In this document: in pieces, positions 42,567-50,865 of the stretch
Numbering within the stretch: the first letter of the stretch is position 1
How the letters are laid out: each line of letters opens with the position of its first letter
From: DATKMK01 sp035541895
Lineage (GTDB): Bacteria > Desulfobacterota > Binatia > HRBIN30 > JACQVA1
Assembly (NCBI GenBank): GCA_035541895.1
Contig: DATKMK010000045.1
Location: forward strand, 1-64,000
Length of the DNA: 64,000 nt
Direction: 5' to 3'
Notes under the pieces: model-generated
Told to the model about the DNA's origin: nothing
The model's database searches: none
What the model saw: the letters and a program-made list of their open reading frames with translations, nothing else
Program-made: the position numbers and the translations under genes

Positions 42567-45500
42567 ATGCGAGGCATGGATACGGACCGCCTTCTGCCCC
42601 AACCCGCCGGGCCAGCTACTCGCTCGGTTGCCGAGCCGCACCGCCGCATCCTGGTGCTTGCGGGCGTGATGTTCGCCGCCCTCCTCGCGTACGCCAACAC
42701 TTTGAACGCCGACTTCGTGTGGGATGATCGCAAGCTCATCGTTGACGATCCGGCCATTACCTCGTGGCGTCACATCCCCGAGATCTTCGCGAATGATTTC
42801 TTTTTTCGGAATGAGGATGACGTACCGTATGGTTACTATCGACCCGTGACAACGCTGTCGTACCTGCTCGACTATTCGATTTGGGGGTTGCGCCCTTTCG
42901 GGTACCATCTGACGAACATTTTGTTGCACGCGGCAGGCACCGCTCTCGTCGTCCTGATGCTCTTGCGACTCGACTGCGGTCTCGGCGCGTCAGCGCTGGC
43001 CGCGCTACTGTTTGCCATCCACCCGATTCATACCGAGAGCGTCGCCTGGATTGCCGGGCGCACCGATCTGCTGGCGTTCACCTTGACCGCCGTAGCATTC
43101 CTCGCGCATCCGCACTCCGCATCGGCGCGCCGCTCAACCCGAGGGGTTATGCGGCTGGCGGTCTCGCTGCTGGCATTCGCGCTCGCCTTGCTGGCCAAGG
43201 AAATGAGCGTGGTCTTCGTCGCGTGGATCGGGTTACTCCACCTCATCGGACGACGTGACGACCCGCGGGCGGCAGCACGCGCGGCGTTGCCATATGCGGT
43301 CGTGCTCGGCGCGTATCTGGCCTGGCGATTTCTGATCATCCAGGTGGGCTTGCCGGGAGTACCGCCGGAACATCATCTGATCAGGGCCCTGCTGAGTGCC
43401 GGCGTGACCACACTGCGCTACCTCGGCTGGATGCTGTGGCCGCTGGATCTCAACGCGTACGTCCAAAATCCGTACGTGACGGGGGTGCTCGATCTCCGTT
43501 TCCTCGGACCCATCGCGTTGCTGGTCACTCTCGCGCTCCTGCTACGGTGTGTCCAGATGTCGGCGCGCGAACGTCTACTGGTCGGCATGCTCGCCGCGTC
43601 GTTCCTGCCGCTAATGAACGTCGTACGTGCCGCGGGGCCGGCGGACATGGGTAACATGATGGCAGAGCGGTTCTGCTACTTTCCGTCTTTTCCATTTCTC
43701 GGGCTCGTCGCCATCGGCGTGACTGCGCTCGTGCGCCACTCAGCCAGTGTATCCCTGCGAAGAGCGTTGTACCTCGGCCTCGCCGGCGTAGTGCTGCTCG
43801 GCGCACGCCGCACGATTCAGCGCAATCGCGACTGGAACAGCGAGCTCGCCTTCCTCACGACGACGCTCGAACAGAGCCCGAATGCGGTGCTGCTCTGGGG
43901 AAATCTTGCCGGGTATCATTTGCGCAAGCGCAACCTCGATGCCGCCGCCGCGGCCATCGAACGGGGTGAAGCGCTCGACCCGAACAGCCACGCGGTCCTG
44001 TCGTCGCGCGCGCTGTGGCAGGTAGTGCGCGGCCACTTTTCCGACGCACTGCCCTTGCAAGAACGGATCGTGCGTGAATCGGCGCGCGGGCGCACGGCCG
44101 CACTCAACAACTTGGCATACCTCTATCGGATGACCGGTCAGGCGGATCTGGCACAGGCGATCCTCGAGCAACTCGTGCAGGCACCCACTAACCGGGCCGA
44201 TCCGCATTTCAATCTCGCCGAGATCTTTCGGGCGCGCGGTCGACTCGACGAGGCGCGCTCAGAGTATCAGTCGGCGCTGGCGAATCGCCCCAACGACCTG
44301 CGCACCGCTGAGGCCTTGGCCGAGCTGGAAGTGCAAGCCGGCCGGCCGGACGATGCCGAGGCAATCTATCGGCGACTGATTGCTGTGTATCCGAACGATC
44401 AACGCATTCTCAACAACCTGGCGTTGGTTCGACATGGTCGCGGCGACACCGCGGGCGCCCTGGAACTGCTCGCGCGCGCCGTCGAGGCGCAGCCGAGCTA
44501 CGTGAAAGCGCGGCTCAACTACGCTCAGCTCCTGGTCGACGCCGGACGCACCGCCGACGCGATCACCCAACTGGAGGCGGCAGCCTACGCCGGAGGGGCC
44601 ACCGAACTTGGTGCGCAAGCGACGCGCCAGATCGCCGCCCTCCGCTCACCCGGCCGTGAGAGCACCGACTACGGGACCAATGCGACTCGCGCGCAACACC
44701 GGGGCGACGTCAGCCATGTCCCCGCGGCGGTGGTGCTGATAACCATTGACACGCTGCGCGCCGACTTCGTCTCGTTCAACGGGCACGCGCCGCAGACGAC
44801 GCCATTTCTCGATGAACTGGCCAGAACCGGCGTGGTGTTCAGCCAAGCGTACGCGACCAGTTCGTGGACCGTCCCGTCGATGGCCTCCCTGTTCACGTCG
44901 CTGACGCCCAGCTCGCACGGAGTCACCCGCGGCGCGGTCCGGAGAGAGAAAGTCGTCTCACAGCGCGCGTTGCCGAGTTCGCTCACCACGCTGGCGGAGA
45001 CGCTCAAGCAAGCGGGCTACGCAACGGTCGGGGTTCCCGGCAACTTGCATCTCAGCGCCGAAATGGGTTTCGGGCAGGGGTTCGACTACTACGCCGACGC
45101 GGGCTTTCACTCGGCGCCGACGATCAATGCCCTTGCCAACCAACAACTGGAACACGCGTTCGGGGCGGGATGGCACGACACCTGGAAAACGCGCCGCCCG
45201 TTCCTGTGGGTACACTACTTTGATCCACACGATCCTTTCACTGCCCGCGCGCCTTGGATCAGTCGCTACGCGCCCGCGTTCGACGCAAACCCGTCTGCGT
45301 TCCCTGCCGGCCTCACGATGCGGAGCTTGCGGCAGCGTTTCCCGAATCCCGACGCGGCACTGGCCGCTCGCCTCACGCCGTTGTACGAGTCCGAGGTCAG
45401 TTACACGGACGACGCGATCCGGGCAATCGGCAGCCGTCTGGGGCTCGAGGATCCCAACCTGTTGCTCATCGTCACCGCCGATCACGGCGAGGAGTTCGTC

Positions 45501-46028
45501 GACCATGGAGCGCTCGGCCATGGCCACACCCTCTACGAGGAACTCGTCCGGGTTCCGCTCTTCTTGCGTTGGCCCAACGGTTTGCCACAGGGCGTACGTG
45601 TCGACACGCCGGTCAGCCTCCTCGATATCTTCCCCACCCTGGTCGAACTCCTCGACCTGTCCCCGCCGCCGATGCCTCTTCAGGGTCACAGCATTGCCCC
45701 TTTGTTGCGGGGAGCTGCGGACCCAACGCCCCGCCGTTTGTACTTCGAGCTCGACAGGCGACCGCGGCGGCGAGCGATCCGGGACGGCACCTGGAAACTG
45801 ATCCGCGAATTCGGAGACCCCCCACGGATGCGGTTATTCGATCTCGATCACGATCCTCGCGAGCTGCATGATCTCGCGCAAGAGCACGGCGACATCGCTA
45901 AGCGGCTGGCTGGCGAACTGGCGGACTGGCACGCCGCGCTTCCGCGCCCGCCCGAAAATCCGAGGGACGTACCGATTCGCAACGACGCGGCAACGGAGCA
46001 ATTGCACGCGCTCGGGTACCTCCAGTAG
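42567..46028 (+). CDS. Three-part fusion: TMTC-like membrane glycosyltransferase region, TPR repeats, sulfatase-fold domain
   Basis: A 1153-residue protein. Residues 1-430 are a multi-helix GT-C-like domain: ANTLNADFVWDDRKLIVDDP and GYYRPVTTLSYLLDY are typical of TMTC/O-mannosyltransferase relatives. Residues about 435-700 are TPR repeats (for example NLAEIFRARGRLDEARSEYQSAL). Residues about 720-1130 are a sulfatase/phosphatase-fold domain with metal ligands D728 (ITIDTLR) and D972-H973 (TADHGEEF). Where true sulfatases have the CxPxR formylglycine site there is T768 in SSWTVPSMAS, so it probably uses Thr as nucleophile or acts as a transferase. The order suggests building and editing an envelope glycan or glycoprotein. 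ATG 42567 is assumed; ATG 42576 is possible. Confidence 0.85.
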   Translation: MRGMDTDRLLPQPAGPATRSVAEPHRRILVLAGVMFAALLAYANTLNADFVWDDRKLIVDDPAITSWRHIPEIFANDFFFRNEDDVPYGYYRPVTTLSYLLDYSIWGLRPFGYHLTNILLHAAGTALVVLMLLRLDCGLGASALAALLFAIHPIHTESVAWIAGRTDLLAFTLTAVAFLAHPHSASARRSTRGVMRLAVSLLAFALALLAKEMSVVFVAWIGLLHLIGRRDDPRAAARAALPYAVVLGAYLAWRFLIIQVGLPGVPPEHHLIRALLSAGVTTLRYLGWMLWPLDLNAYVQNPYVTGVLDLRFLGPIALLVTLALLLRCVQMSARERLLVGMLAASFLPLMNVVRAAGPADMGNMMAERFCYFPSFPFLGLVAIGVTALVRHSASVSLRRALYLGLAGVVLLGARRTIQRNRDWNSELAFLTTTLEQSPNAVLLWGNLAGYHLRKRNLDAAAAAIERGEALDPNSHAVLSSRALWQVVRGHFSDALPLQERIVRESARGRTAALNNLAYLYRMTGQADLAQAILEQLVQAPTNRADPHFNLAEIFRARGRLDEARSEYQSALANRPNDLRTAEALAELEVQAGRPDDAEAIYRRLIAVYPNDQRILNNLALVRHGRGDTAGALELLARAVEAQPSYVKARLNYAQLLVDAGRTADAITQLEAAAYAGGATELGAQATRQIAALRSPGRESTDYGTNATRAQHRGDVSHVPAAVVLITIDTLRADFVSFNGHAPQTTPFLDELARTGVVFSQAYATSSWTVPSMASLFTSLTPSSHGVTRGAVRREKVVSQRALPSSLTTLAETLKQAGYATVGVPGNLHLSAEMGFGQGFDYYADAGFHSAPTINALANQQLEHAFGAGWHDTWKTRRPFLWVHYFDPHDPFTARAPWISRYAPAFDANPSAFPAGLTMRSLRQRFPNPDAALAARLTPLYESEVSYTDDAIRAIGSRLGLEDPNLLLIVTADHGEEFVDHGALGHGHTLYEELVRVPLFLRWPNGLPQGVRVDTPVSLLDIFPTLVELLDLSPPPMPLQGHSIAPLLRGAADPTPRRLYFELDRRPRRRAIRDGTWKLIREFGDPPRMRLFDLDHDPRELHDLAQEHGDIAKRLAGELADWHAALPRPPENPRDVPIRNDAATEQLHALGYLQ

Positions 46029-46041
46029 TTATCGGCGTCCC

Positions 46042-46914
46042 TCAGAAATGCACCGGCTCATGCCCCTTGCGGTTCGTGGTTTCGATTTGGATCGTCACGT
46101 GATCGATGTGGAAGCGGCTTGAGACCTGCTGCATCGCGTCGAGGACGGCGTCGTGATCCGCGTCACCGCTGACGACGGCATGTGCACTGAGCGCCTCGCG
46201 ACCGGTGGTGAGTGTCCACACATGCAGGTCGTGGACTTCGACGGTGCCCGGTACCTCGCCGAGGGCGCGCCGCAACTCGTCGAGGTCGACGTGCGGCGGC
46301 ACGGCTTCCATCAGTACGTCGACCGCATCACGAATCAATCCCCACGAGCTGTACAAAATCAAAAGGCCGATCCCGGCGCTGATCAGCGGGTCGGCAACAT
46401 ACCAACCCGTGGTCAACATGACCGCCCCCGCCAGCAATGCTCCGATCGATCCGAGGAGGTCCGACACGACATGCAGGAACGCGCCGTGGAGATTCATGCT
46501 GCTGTGCTCCGCGGGGCGCAACTGCCATGCGCACACCACGTTCACAGCCAGACCAATCGCCGCCACCACCATCATCGGCTCAGCCTTCACCGGCGGCGGC
46601 TCTGCGTACCGTTGCGACGCCTCGTAGCCGATGAACACCACCACCAACCACAGGAAGAGGCCATTCACCAACGCCGCGAGGATCTCGACGCGATAGTAAC
46701 CGAACGTCTTCGTGTCGCTTGCCGCGCGCGAGCTGATCCACAGAGCCCCGAACGCCAGCGCCAGCGCGGAAACGTCGGCGAACATGTGCGCGGCGTCTGC
46801 GAGCAACGCGAGACTGTTGGTAAGATATCCGCCGACCAACTCGACGACGAATAGGGTCAGCGTCAAAACCAGCGCCAGCCGAAGGGCCTGGCGATCGTGC
46901 GTGCGAGAATGCAT
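46042..46914 (-). CDS. Cation diffusion facilitator (zinc/cadmium exporter, CzcD/ZitB type)
   Basis: A 290-residue six-helix metal:proton antiporter. The metal site has the HxxxD pairs HMFAD in helix 2 and HVVSD in helix 5. The C-terminal cytoplasmic domain (VEVHDLHVWTLTTGREALSAHAV) is complete. I start at the ATG at 46914. An in-frame TTG at 47031 would add a His-rich stretch (HPDHLHHHE) that could bind metal, but it lies in a low-complexity intergenic tract. Confidence 0.9.
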   Translation of the reverse strand: MHSRTHDRQALRLALVLTLTLFVVELVGGYLTNSLALLADAAHMFADVSALALAFGALWISSRAASDTKTFGYYRVEILAALVNGLFLWLVVVFIGYEASQRYAEPPPVKAEPMMVVAAIGLAVNVVCAWQLRPAEHSSMNLHGAFLHVVSDLLGSIGALLAGAVMLTTGWYVADPLISAGIGLLILYSSWGLIRDAVDVLMEAVPPHVDLDELRRALGEVPGTVEVHDLHVWTLTTGREALSAHAVVSGDADHDAVLDAMQQVSSRFHIDHVTIQIETTNRKGHEPVHF

Positions 46915-46920
46915 GACTCT

Positions 46921-47031
46921 GTTGGTGACTGGTGGCGGTGACTCGTGGTGATGGAGGTGGTCAGGATGGTTGCCAACCGATGCCCGCGTCCTAGTCCTCC
47001 TCCCAGTCACCAACACCGACACCATCACCAA
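46921..47031. repeat. GTGA-rich degenerate tract with a 12-bp inverted repeat
   Basis: GTTGGTGACTGG (46921-46932) and CCAGTCACCAAC (47003-47014) are perfect inverted copies 70 bp apart. Between and after them lie further GGTGACT/GTGGTGATGG and CACCATCACCAA variants. The tract separates the CDF gene from apt. A similar tract is at 47620-47670. Confidence 0.55.
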
Positions 47032-47553
47032 TCATTGCTCCCCGTCGTACTGCAGCAACGAGAAGATCGATCGTGGGTTCAGGCGCTGACGGCCGTTGAG
47101 GAACGTCAGCTCGATCACAAAGGCACACTCGATCACCTCACCGCCGAGCCGCTCGATCAGTTGGATCGCCGCGCTGGAGGTGCCGCCGGTGGCGAGTAAA
47201 TCATCGACCAACACCACCCGGCACGGATGCCCGAATGCGTCGCGATGAATCTCCAAGCGATCGACGCCGTACTCGAGCGCATACTCGGCCGCATAGGTAT
47301 CGGCCGGCAGCTTGCCGGGCTTGCGGACGATGGCAAAGCCGCAGCCGAGCGCGTACGCGACGGGGGCGCCGAGGATGAACCCACGCGACTCGATGCCGAG
47401 AACCATGTCCACCCGGCCGCGATAGCGTTCGGCAATCCGATCGACGACCTGACGAAAAGCCGCCCCGTTTGCCAGCAGCGGGGTAATGTCCTTGAACAGG
47501 ATTCCCGGTTTGGGGAAGTCGGGGATGTCACGAATGAATGACTTGATGTCCAC
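47032..47553 (-). CDS. apt: Adenine phosphoribosyltransferase
   Basis: A 173-residue purine salvage enzyme that turns adenine and PRPP into AMP. It has DIPDFPKPGILFKDITPLL at the start, the IESRGFILG loop, and the PRPP motif VVLVDDLLATGGTSSA. The start is GTG at 47553 with GGAGG upstream, giving VDIKSFIRD; a reading from 47613 has a non-homologous extension. It is flanked on both sides by the GTGA-rich tracts. Confidence 0.95.
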   Translation of the reverse strand: MDIKSFIRDIPDFPKPGILFKDITPLLANGAAFRQVVDRIAERYRGRVDMVLGIESRGFILGAPVAYALGCGFAIVRKPGKLPADTYAAEYALEYGVDRLEIHRDAFGHPCRVVLVDDLLATGGTSSAAIQLIERLGGEVIECAFVIELTFLNGRQRLNPRSIFSLLQYDGEQ

Positions 47554-47619
47554 GAGGCCTCCGAGGTTGGAGAATGGTGACGGTGTGTCGCGAGTCGCAC
47601 TTCCGCGGTTCATTTGTTC

Positions 47620-47670
47620 CTACCACTCACCGTTCACGACTCACAACTCACGACTCACCTTCCCCCTCAC
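47620..47670. repeat. Degenerate GTGAGTCG-type tandem tract
   Basis: On the minus strand the tract reads as loose repeats of GTGAGT(C/T)GTGA: on the plus strand ACTCAC occurs four times (47625-47657), spaced 8-15 bp. It lies just downstream of the nlpD-like stop and before apt. The related tract at 46921-47031 is on the other side of apt. Confidence 0.5.
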
Positions 47671-48377
47671 TTTTCGCCGACCACCGTCTGCGGCAAAAAA
47701 TACAGGGGATTGCGCGCGACGTTCTCGTAGCGCACTTCGAAATGGAGGTTGGGCCCGGTGGTGTGTCCGGTATCGCCGACCAACGCGATCACTTGGTTGC
47801 GGTGCACCCGTGCCCCTTCGCGCACCTTGTTCTCCCGATTGTGCGCGTACACCGTAGCGTAGCCCCCGCCATGGCCGACGATCACCAGATTGCCGTATCC
47901 CGCCAAGCGATCGCTGTAGATGACTTCGCCGTCGGCCGCCGCCAATACCGGCGTGCCGATCGGCGCCGCGATATCGATGCCGTCGTGGTACGTGCTGCCC
48001 CGCGGACCGAAGCCCGAGCTGACGCCCCCCGATGCGACCGGCCACGTGAACATGCGCTTGGCGCCCGCAGGAATGCCGTCAAGACGCTTGATCGGCTTGG
48101 TGTTGGCATCGAGCGGCGTGATCACGTTGACCGGCAACTCGCGGCGAGCGCCCGGAATGAACAGGCGCTGTCCGACCTCGATGCGTGCCGGATCACGCAA
48201 TTTGTTGACTCGAGCCAACTCGTTCGCAGAGACGCCGTAGGCCTTGCTGATGCGAAAGAGACTTTCGCCGGGATGCACGCGATGGTAGACGCCCCGGCTG
48301 CATCCGCTGAGCAGCACCACAGCAACCGCAACCACCACGCGCGCCCGCCGCGCGCCCGTTTCTTCCTCGTCACCCAC
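47667..48377 (-). CDS. LysM and M23-peptidase lipoprotein (NlpD-like)
   Basis: A 236-residue lipoprotein. A short basic N-terminus and VVVAVAVVLLSGC give a lipobox with Cys near residue 26. A LysM domain (YHRVHPGESLFRISKAYGV) binds peptidoglycan. The LytM/M23 domain has zinc-type ligands HDGID and HFEV plus TVYAH, so unlike E. coli NlpD it may be an active endopeptidase. The start is GTG at 48377. It follows pcm by 35 bp, the same order as pcm-nlpD in many proteobacteria. Confidence 0.86.
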   Translation of the reverse strand: MGDEEETGARRARVVVAVAVVLLSGCSRGVYHRVHPGESLFRISKAYGVSANELARVNKLRDPARIEVGQRLFIPGARRELPVNVITPLDANTKPIKRLDGIPAGAKRMFTWPVASGGVSSGFGPRGSTYHDGIDIAAPIGTPVLAAADGEVIYSDRLAGYGNLVIVGHGGGYATVYAHNRENKVREGARVHRNQVIALVGDTGHTTGPNLHFEVRYENVARNPLYFLPQTVVGEK

Positions 48378-48412
48378 ACCCGCACATTGCGCGCCCGCTT
48401 TGCGGGCGCGTG

Positions 48413-49075
48413 TTACCCGTCGTCCCAGCCGTCGGCCCCGACCAGTTTCACGAAGCGGCACTCGCCGAAGTATTCTTCCTGCCAACCGTCGCCGCCGCGT
48501 TGGATCTTCGCCAACCCTTGCACCTCGGCCTCGCCCAAGGGCAACACCAAACGGCCACCGACGCCGAGCTGTTGCAGCAACGCCCGCGGAATCCGCCGGG
48601 CCGCCGCGGTCACCACGATCGCATCGAACGGCGCCGCCTCCGGCCAGCCGTTCTCGCCGTCGCCGCAGCGGACATGCACTCGATCCCAGTATCCAAACTC
48701 GCTCAGTCGCCGCTCCGCCGGGATGCCCAGCTCGGCCAGTCGTTCGATCGTGTACACTTGCACCCCCAATTCGGCGAGCACCGCCGCCTGATAACCCGAC
48801 CCGGTGCCGACTTCGAGGACGCGTTCGCCCCCAGCCAGCCCGAGCACCTCGGTCATCAAGGCAACCATGTACGGCTGCGAAATGGTCTGCTCGGCTCCGA
48901 TTGCCAACGGCCGATCTTCGTATGCGAACGGTTGTTGTGCGGCGGGCACGAAGAGGTGGCGCGCCACGGTCGCCATGGCCGCCAGTACCCGGTGATCGAC
49001 AATGCCGCGAGCAGCCAGTTGCTCGCGCACCATCCGCGCGCGCTCACCCTCGTATCCCCTCGCGCCCTTCGACAC
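48413..49075 (-). CDS. pcm: Protein-L-isoaspartate O-methyltransferase
   Basis: A 220-residue repair enzyme that methylates isoaspartyl residues in damaged proteins. It has RHLFVPAAQQPFAYEDRPLAIGAEQTISQPYMVA, SAM motif VLEVGTGSGYQAAVL and DAIVVTAAA. The start is GTG at 49075; an ATG at 49033 is also possible. The upstream reading to 49201 is not conserved in type. It is followed by the nlpD-like gene. Confidence 0.94.
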   Translation of the reverse strand: MSKGARGYEGERARMVREQLAARGIVDHRVLAAMATVARHLFVPAAQQPFAYEDRPLAIGAEQTISQPYMVALMTEVLGLAGGERVLEVGTGSGYQAAVLAELGVQVYTIERLAELGIPAERRLSEFGYWDRVHVRCGDGENGWPEAAPFDAIVVTAAARRIPRALLQQLGVGGRLVLPLGEAEVQGLAKIQRGGDGWQEEYFGECRFVKLVGADGWDDG

Positions 49076-49194
49076 GATGAAAACGCTACCACCGCCAACC
49101 GGGAGTGGCAAATGAGGAGTGATCTGTGACTGGCCAGGGCGGGCGACTTGGGATAAACGCTCAGCGGAACGCCGGCGAGAGAGACACGCTTTCC

Positions 49195-49944
49195 ATGGCA
49201 AAGTTGACTGACAAGGTTGCGATCGTCACCGGCGCCGCGTCCGGGATCGGGCGCGCGTCGGCCGCGCTGTTCGCGCGTGAGGGCGCGAGCGTCGTGCTGG
49301 CCGATATCAACGAATCGGGCGCCGTCGACGCCGCGCGCGAGATCACGGATTCCGGCGGCACCGCCGTAGCCGTTCGCGTCGACGTGTCCGATGCCGGGTC
49401 GGTCGCTGCGATGGTCAAAACCGCGGTGACACACTTCGGCCGGCTCGATGTGCTGTTCAACAATGCCGGCATCGGCGGGGCATTCGCGTCGTTTGCAGAC
49501 TACAGCGATGCCCAGTTCGACCGCATCATCGCGGTGAACCTCAAGGGCGTGTTCCTCGGGATGAAGTTCGGCATCCCGGCGATGCTGAAGATCGGCGGCG
49601 GCGCGATCATCAACACGGCGTCAGTGGCGGGAATGATCGGGGCACGCGGCTATGCCGGGTACAGTGCGTCGAAGGGCGGCGTGATTCAGCTCACCAAGGT
49701 CGCCGCGCTCGAATACGCCACGCGCAACATTCGCGTCAATTGCATCTGTCCAGGCGGAGTCGACACACCCATTCTGGAGATGGTGCCGGCAGCGCATCGC
49801 GCGGTCGTTGCCACAACCAATCCGATGCAGCGGCTGGCGCAACCGGAGGAGATTGCCACGCTGGCGCTGTTTCTCGCCTGCGACGATTCGTCGTTTGCCA
49901 CGGGTGCGGCCTTCGTCGCCGACGGCGGATCGCTCGCCCAGTGA
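49195..49944 (+). CDS. Short-chain dehydrogenase/reductase
   Basis: A 249-residue classical SDR. The cofactor motif is VTGAASGIGRA, NNAGIGG follows, and the catalytic triad is Ser (NTASVAG), Tyr and Lys in YSASKGG. The C-terminus (CDDSSFATGAAFVADGGSLAQ) is typical. D in VVLADINES suggests NAD(H). The substrate is unknown. I start at the ATG at 49195. Confidence 0.9.
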   Translation: MAKLTDKVAIVTGAASGIGRASAALFAREGASVVLADINESGAVDAAREITDSGGTAVAVRVDVSDAGSVAAMVKTAVTHFGRLDVLFNNAGIGGAFASFADYSDAQFDRIIAVNLKGVFLGMKFGIPAMLKIGGGAIINTASVAGMIGARGYAGYSASKGGVIQLTKVAALEYATRNIRVNCICPGGVDTPILEMVPAAHRAVVATTNPMQRLAQPEEIATLALFLACDDSSFATGAAFVADGGSLAQ

Positions 49945-49945
49945 C

Positions 49946-49962
49946 GAACCCGTCTTGGGTTC
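49946..49962. terminator. Hairpin between convergent SDR and acetyltransferase genes
   Basis: GAACCC (49946-49951), a 5-nt loop and GGGTTC (49957-49962) form a perfect 6-bp stem in the 16-bp gap between the two stop codons, overlapping the acetyltransferase stop. It may end both transcripts. No T-run follows. Confidence 0.45.
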
Positions 49963-50557
49963 AGCGGCTCTCTACCGCCTCGACCGGCACGAGTCCGCTA
50001 CGCTCATTGACCAGCCGATAGCATCGGCCACACGCGCACCGCAGATCTTCCCTGAGGCGCTCGCTGCACGCGCACACCCAGGCAATTCGGCGGCCAGGAT
50101 TGCCCACCATCAACGCGTACGCTGGGACGTCGTCAACGATCACACTGCCCGCTCCCACAAAACACTGCTCGCCGAGCGAAACGCCACACACGATGGTCGC
50201 GTTGGCGCCGATTGTCGCACCGCGACCAACCGTCGTTGCCAGCCATTCGTCCGCAGGCGTGGGAAACGCCACTCGCGGGGCACGGTCGTTGGTGAACACG
50301 ACATTCGGTCCGACGAAGACCTCGTCCGCGACGGTGACGCGGGCCCAAATCAAGGCGTTGTTCTTGACGATGACGCGGTCGCCGATTACCGCGCCGGTCT
50401 CGACGAAAACGTGATCGCAAATATTGCAGTCGGCGCCAATCACTGCGCCAGGCATCAGGTGGGCGAACGCCCATACCCGTGTCCGCGGGCCGATACTGTC
50501 GGTTTCGCACAATGCTCTTTCATGTACAAATACCGATGGTTCAAGTTCCAAGCTCAT
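49961..50557 (-). CDS. Left-handed beta-helix (hexapeptide) sugar acetyltransferase with zinc-ribbon tail
   Basis: A 198-residue LbH acyltransferase. Hexapeptide repeats run from about residue 8 to 150 (VFVETGAVIGDRVIVKNNALIWA, PNVVFTNDRAPR). This part resembles WbpD/FdtC enzymes that acetylate nucleotide amino-sugars for surface polysaccharides. The C-terminal tail has CAC...CACGRC, a likely zinc ribbon also seen in that group. The start ATG 50557 is chosen; ATG 50566 is possible. No sugar-nucleotide gene is adjacent. Confidence 0.84.
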   Translation of the reverse strand: MSLELEPSVFVHERALCETDSIGPRTRVWAFAHLMPGAVIGADCNICDHVFVETGAVIGDRVIVKNNALIWARVTVADEVFVGPNVVFTNDRAPRVAFPTPADEWLATTVGRGATIGANATIVCGVSLGEQCFVGAGSVIVDDVPAYALMVGNPGRRIAWVCACSERLREDLRCACGRCYRLVNERSGLVPVEAVESR

Positions 50558-50660
50558 GCGAAACATTCGCTTGGCACTAGGGCCGATCCCATCCCCGGGC
50601 GGATCGACCGGCGCCCCAGAGGACCAATCTCGACACAAACCAGTCTGCCGAGAATTTTCC

Positions 50661-50690
50661 TTGACATCGGACCCCTTGATGGTCGATAAA
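50661..50690 (+). promoter_or_regulatory. Near-consensus sigma-70 promoter upstream of a 37-codon ORF
   Basis: TTGACA (50661-50666), an 18-bp spacer and GATAAA (50685-50690). The expected start of transcription is near 50697, only a few bases before the ATG at 50701. It is in the 308-bp gap between the acetyltransferase and luciferase-like genes and points away from the former. It could drive the microprotein or an RNA. Confidence 0.6.
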
Positions 50691-50700
50691 TCCGCCCGGC

Positions 50701-50814
50701 ATGCGCACCCACGACGACGAACCGAGTATGACCTTGCTGCTGATCATTGCGGTGACTTTGCTGAGCATCGGGGCAGCAACCACCGTCCTGGCGCTCGGCT
50801 TGGTCGGCCGCTAG
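50701..50814 (+). CDS. Putative 37-residue single-helix membrane microprotein
   Basis: The ORF encodes MRTHDDEPS followed by a hydrophobic stretch of about 25 residues (MTLLLIIAVTLLSIGAA ... VLALGLVGR), a classic one-helix membrane microprotein. It has no clear Shine-Dalgarno site, but the promoter at 50661-50690 would place the transcript start within a few bases of the ATG, so translation could be nearly leaderless. A weak GCGGG...CCCGC hairpin follows at 50823-50839. The function is unknown, and it could be an RNA gene or chance instead. Confidence 0.4.
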   Translation: MRTHDDEPSMTLLLIIAVTLLSIGAATTVLALGLVGR

Positions 50815-50865
50815 GCCCGGCAGCGGGAAGCAACCCCGCGCTCATCGACTCGACCTTGGAGCAGG

